Origin: Bifidobacteriaceae bacterium
GTDB taxonomy: Bacteria; Actinomycetota; Actinomycetes; Actinomycetales; WQXJ01
Direction of reading: 5' to 3'
Assembly (NCBI GenBank): GCA_031278665.1
Contig: JAITKC010000351.1
Coordinates: forward strand, 1-6,830
DNA: 6,830 nucleotides
Of this stretch, positions 6,669 to 6,830 are shown piece by piece. Below the pieces are notes generated by a model that saw nothing but the letters and a program-made list of their open reading frames with translations, did not search any database and was not told the origin of the DNA. Numbering within the stretch: position 1 is the first letter of the stretch; each line of letters begins with the position of its first letter. The position numbers and the translations under genes were made by a program.

Positions 6669-6754
6669 TCCAGCTAACGCGATTGGCGTTGTCACGAGGC
6701 GCCCGCAAAGGCGGTTGGGGCGGGTGGCGTCGCTGTGGCGCGCCGCGCGTGCGT

Positions 6755-6784
6755 GTGACCCCGGCTGGCGAAGGATGCTAGCAT
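6755..6784 (+). promoter_or_regulatory. Sigma-70-type promoter candidate facing the right edge
   Basis: GTGACC (6755-6760, four of six matches to TTGACA) and TAGCAT (6779-6784, fits TANNNT) are separated by 18 bases, a good spacing for a housekeeping promoter. Transcription would begin near 6791, and the gene it serves lies beyond the window. In many actinobacteria rho follows thrB, so rho is one candidate, but nothing here shows it. The remainder of 6636-6830 shows no coding region I can support. Confidence 0.5.
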
Positions 6785-6830
6785 GTTCCCCGAGTCGGCA
6801 GGTCGCCGTCGCCGAAGCGAACGGCGCAGC

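Noticed and set aside
6703..6716. Small stem CCGC-AAAG-GCGG followed by TT
   Set aside because: Only four base pairs and two T residues; too weak to call a terminator.
5912..6781. Plus-strand open frame of 289 codons overlapping the HAD gene
   Set aside because: It is a +2 frame shadow, extremely rich in Arg and Gly, while the other frame holds all four HAD motifs.
6783..6830. Start of a coding region at ATG 6783 (MFPESAGRRRR...)
   Set aside because: The ATG lies inside the proposed -10 box, has no ribosome binding site, and the 16 visible residues match nothing I recognise; it is more likely untranslated leader.

Overview
The window is a compact, very GC-rich stretch that looks like the chromosome of an actinomycete (Actinomycetota). 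This rests on base composition, strong G/C third positions, GTG starts, and the gene order argS-lysA-hom-thrB, which matches the core aspartate-family locus known from Corynebacterium and relatives. I cannot place it more precisely. No mobile element, CRISPR array, rRNA or tRNA is visible.

Layout. (1) 1-340, minus strand: the N-terminal part of a GntR-family (FadR/FCD-type) regulator that runs off the left edge. (2) 341-387: a 47-base divergent intergenic region with a likely -10 box placed so that argS could be leaderless, and a FadR-like TNGTACNA site overlapping it. (3) 388-2049 argS (arginyl-tRNA synthetase) and 2052-3467 lysA (diaminopimelate decarboxylase), two bases apart, clearly one transcription unit. 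(4) 3468-3559: a GC hairpin followed by an internal promoter candidate. (5) 3560-4954 hom (homoserine dehydrogenase with ACT domain) and 4960-5850 thrB (homoserine kinase), five bases apart. thrC, often found between them in actinobacteria, is absent. (6) 5901-6635: a beta-phosphoglucomutase-like HAD phosphatase/mutase. (7) 6636-6830: a GC hairpin just after the stop, then a sigma-70-type promoter candidate pointing out of the right edge.

How the genes work together. lysA makes the last step of lysine synthesis. hom and thrB take aspartate semialdehyde towards threonine, methionine and isoleucine. argS charges tRNA-Arg and is traditionally co-transcribed with lysA in this phylum. The HAD gene belongs to carbohydrate metabolism and has no obvious link to the pathway.

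Novelty. This is mostly an ordinary housekeeping region and I do not see an undescribed system. The points worth a second look are a perfect in-frame 9-bp minisatellite in the 5' end of hom, two competing starts for hom (leaderless ATG versus Shine-Dalgarno GTG), an altered HIGH motif in ArgS, and the possible GntR operator on top of the argS promoter.
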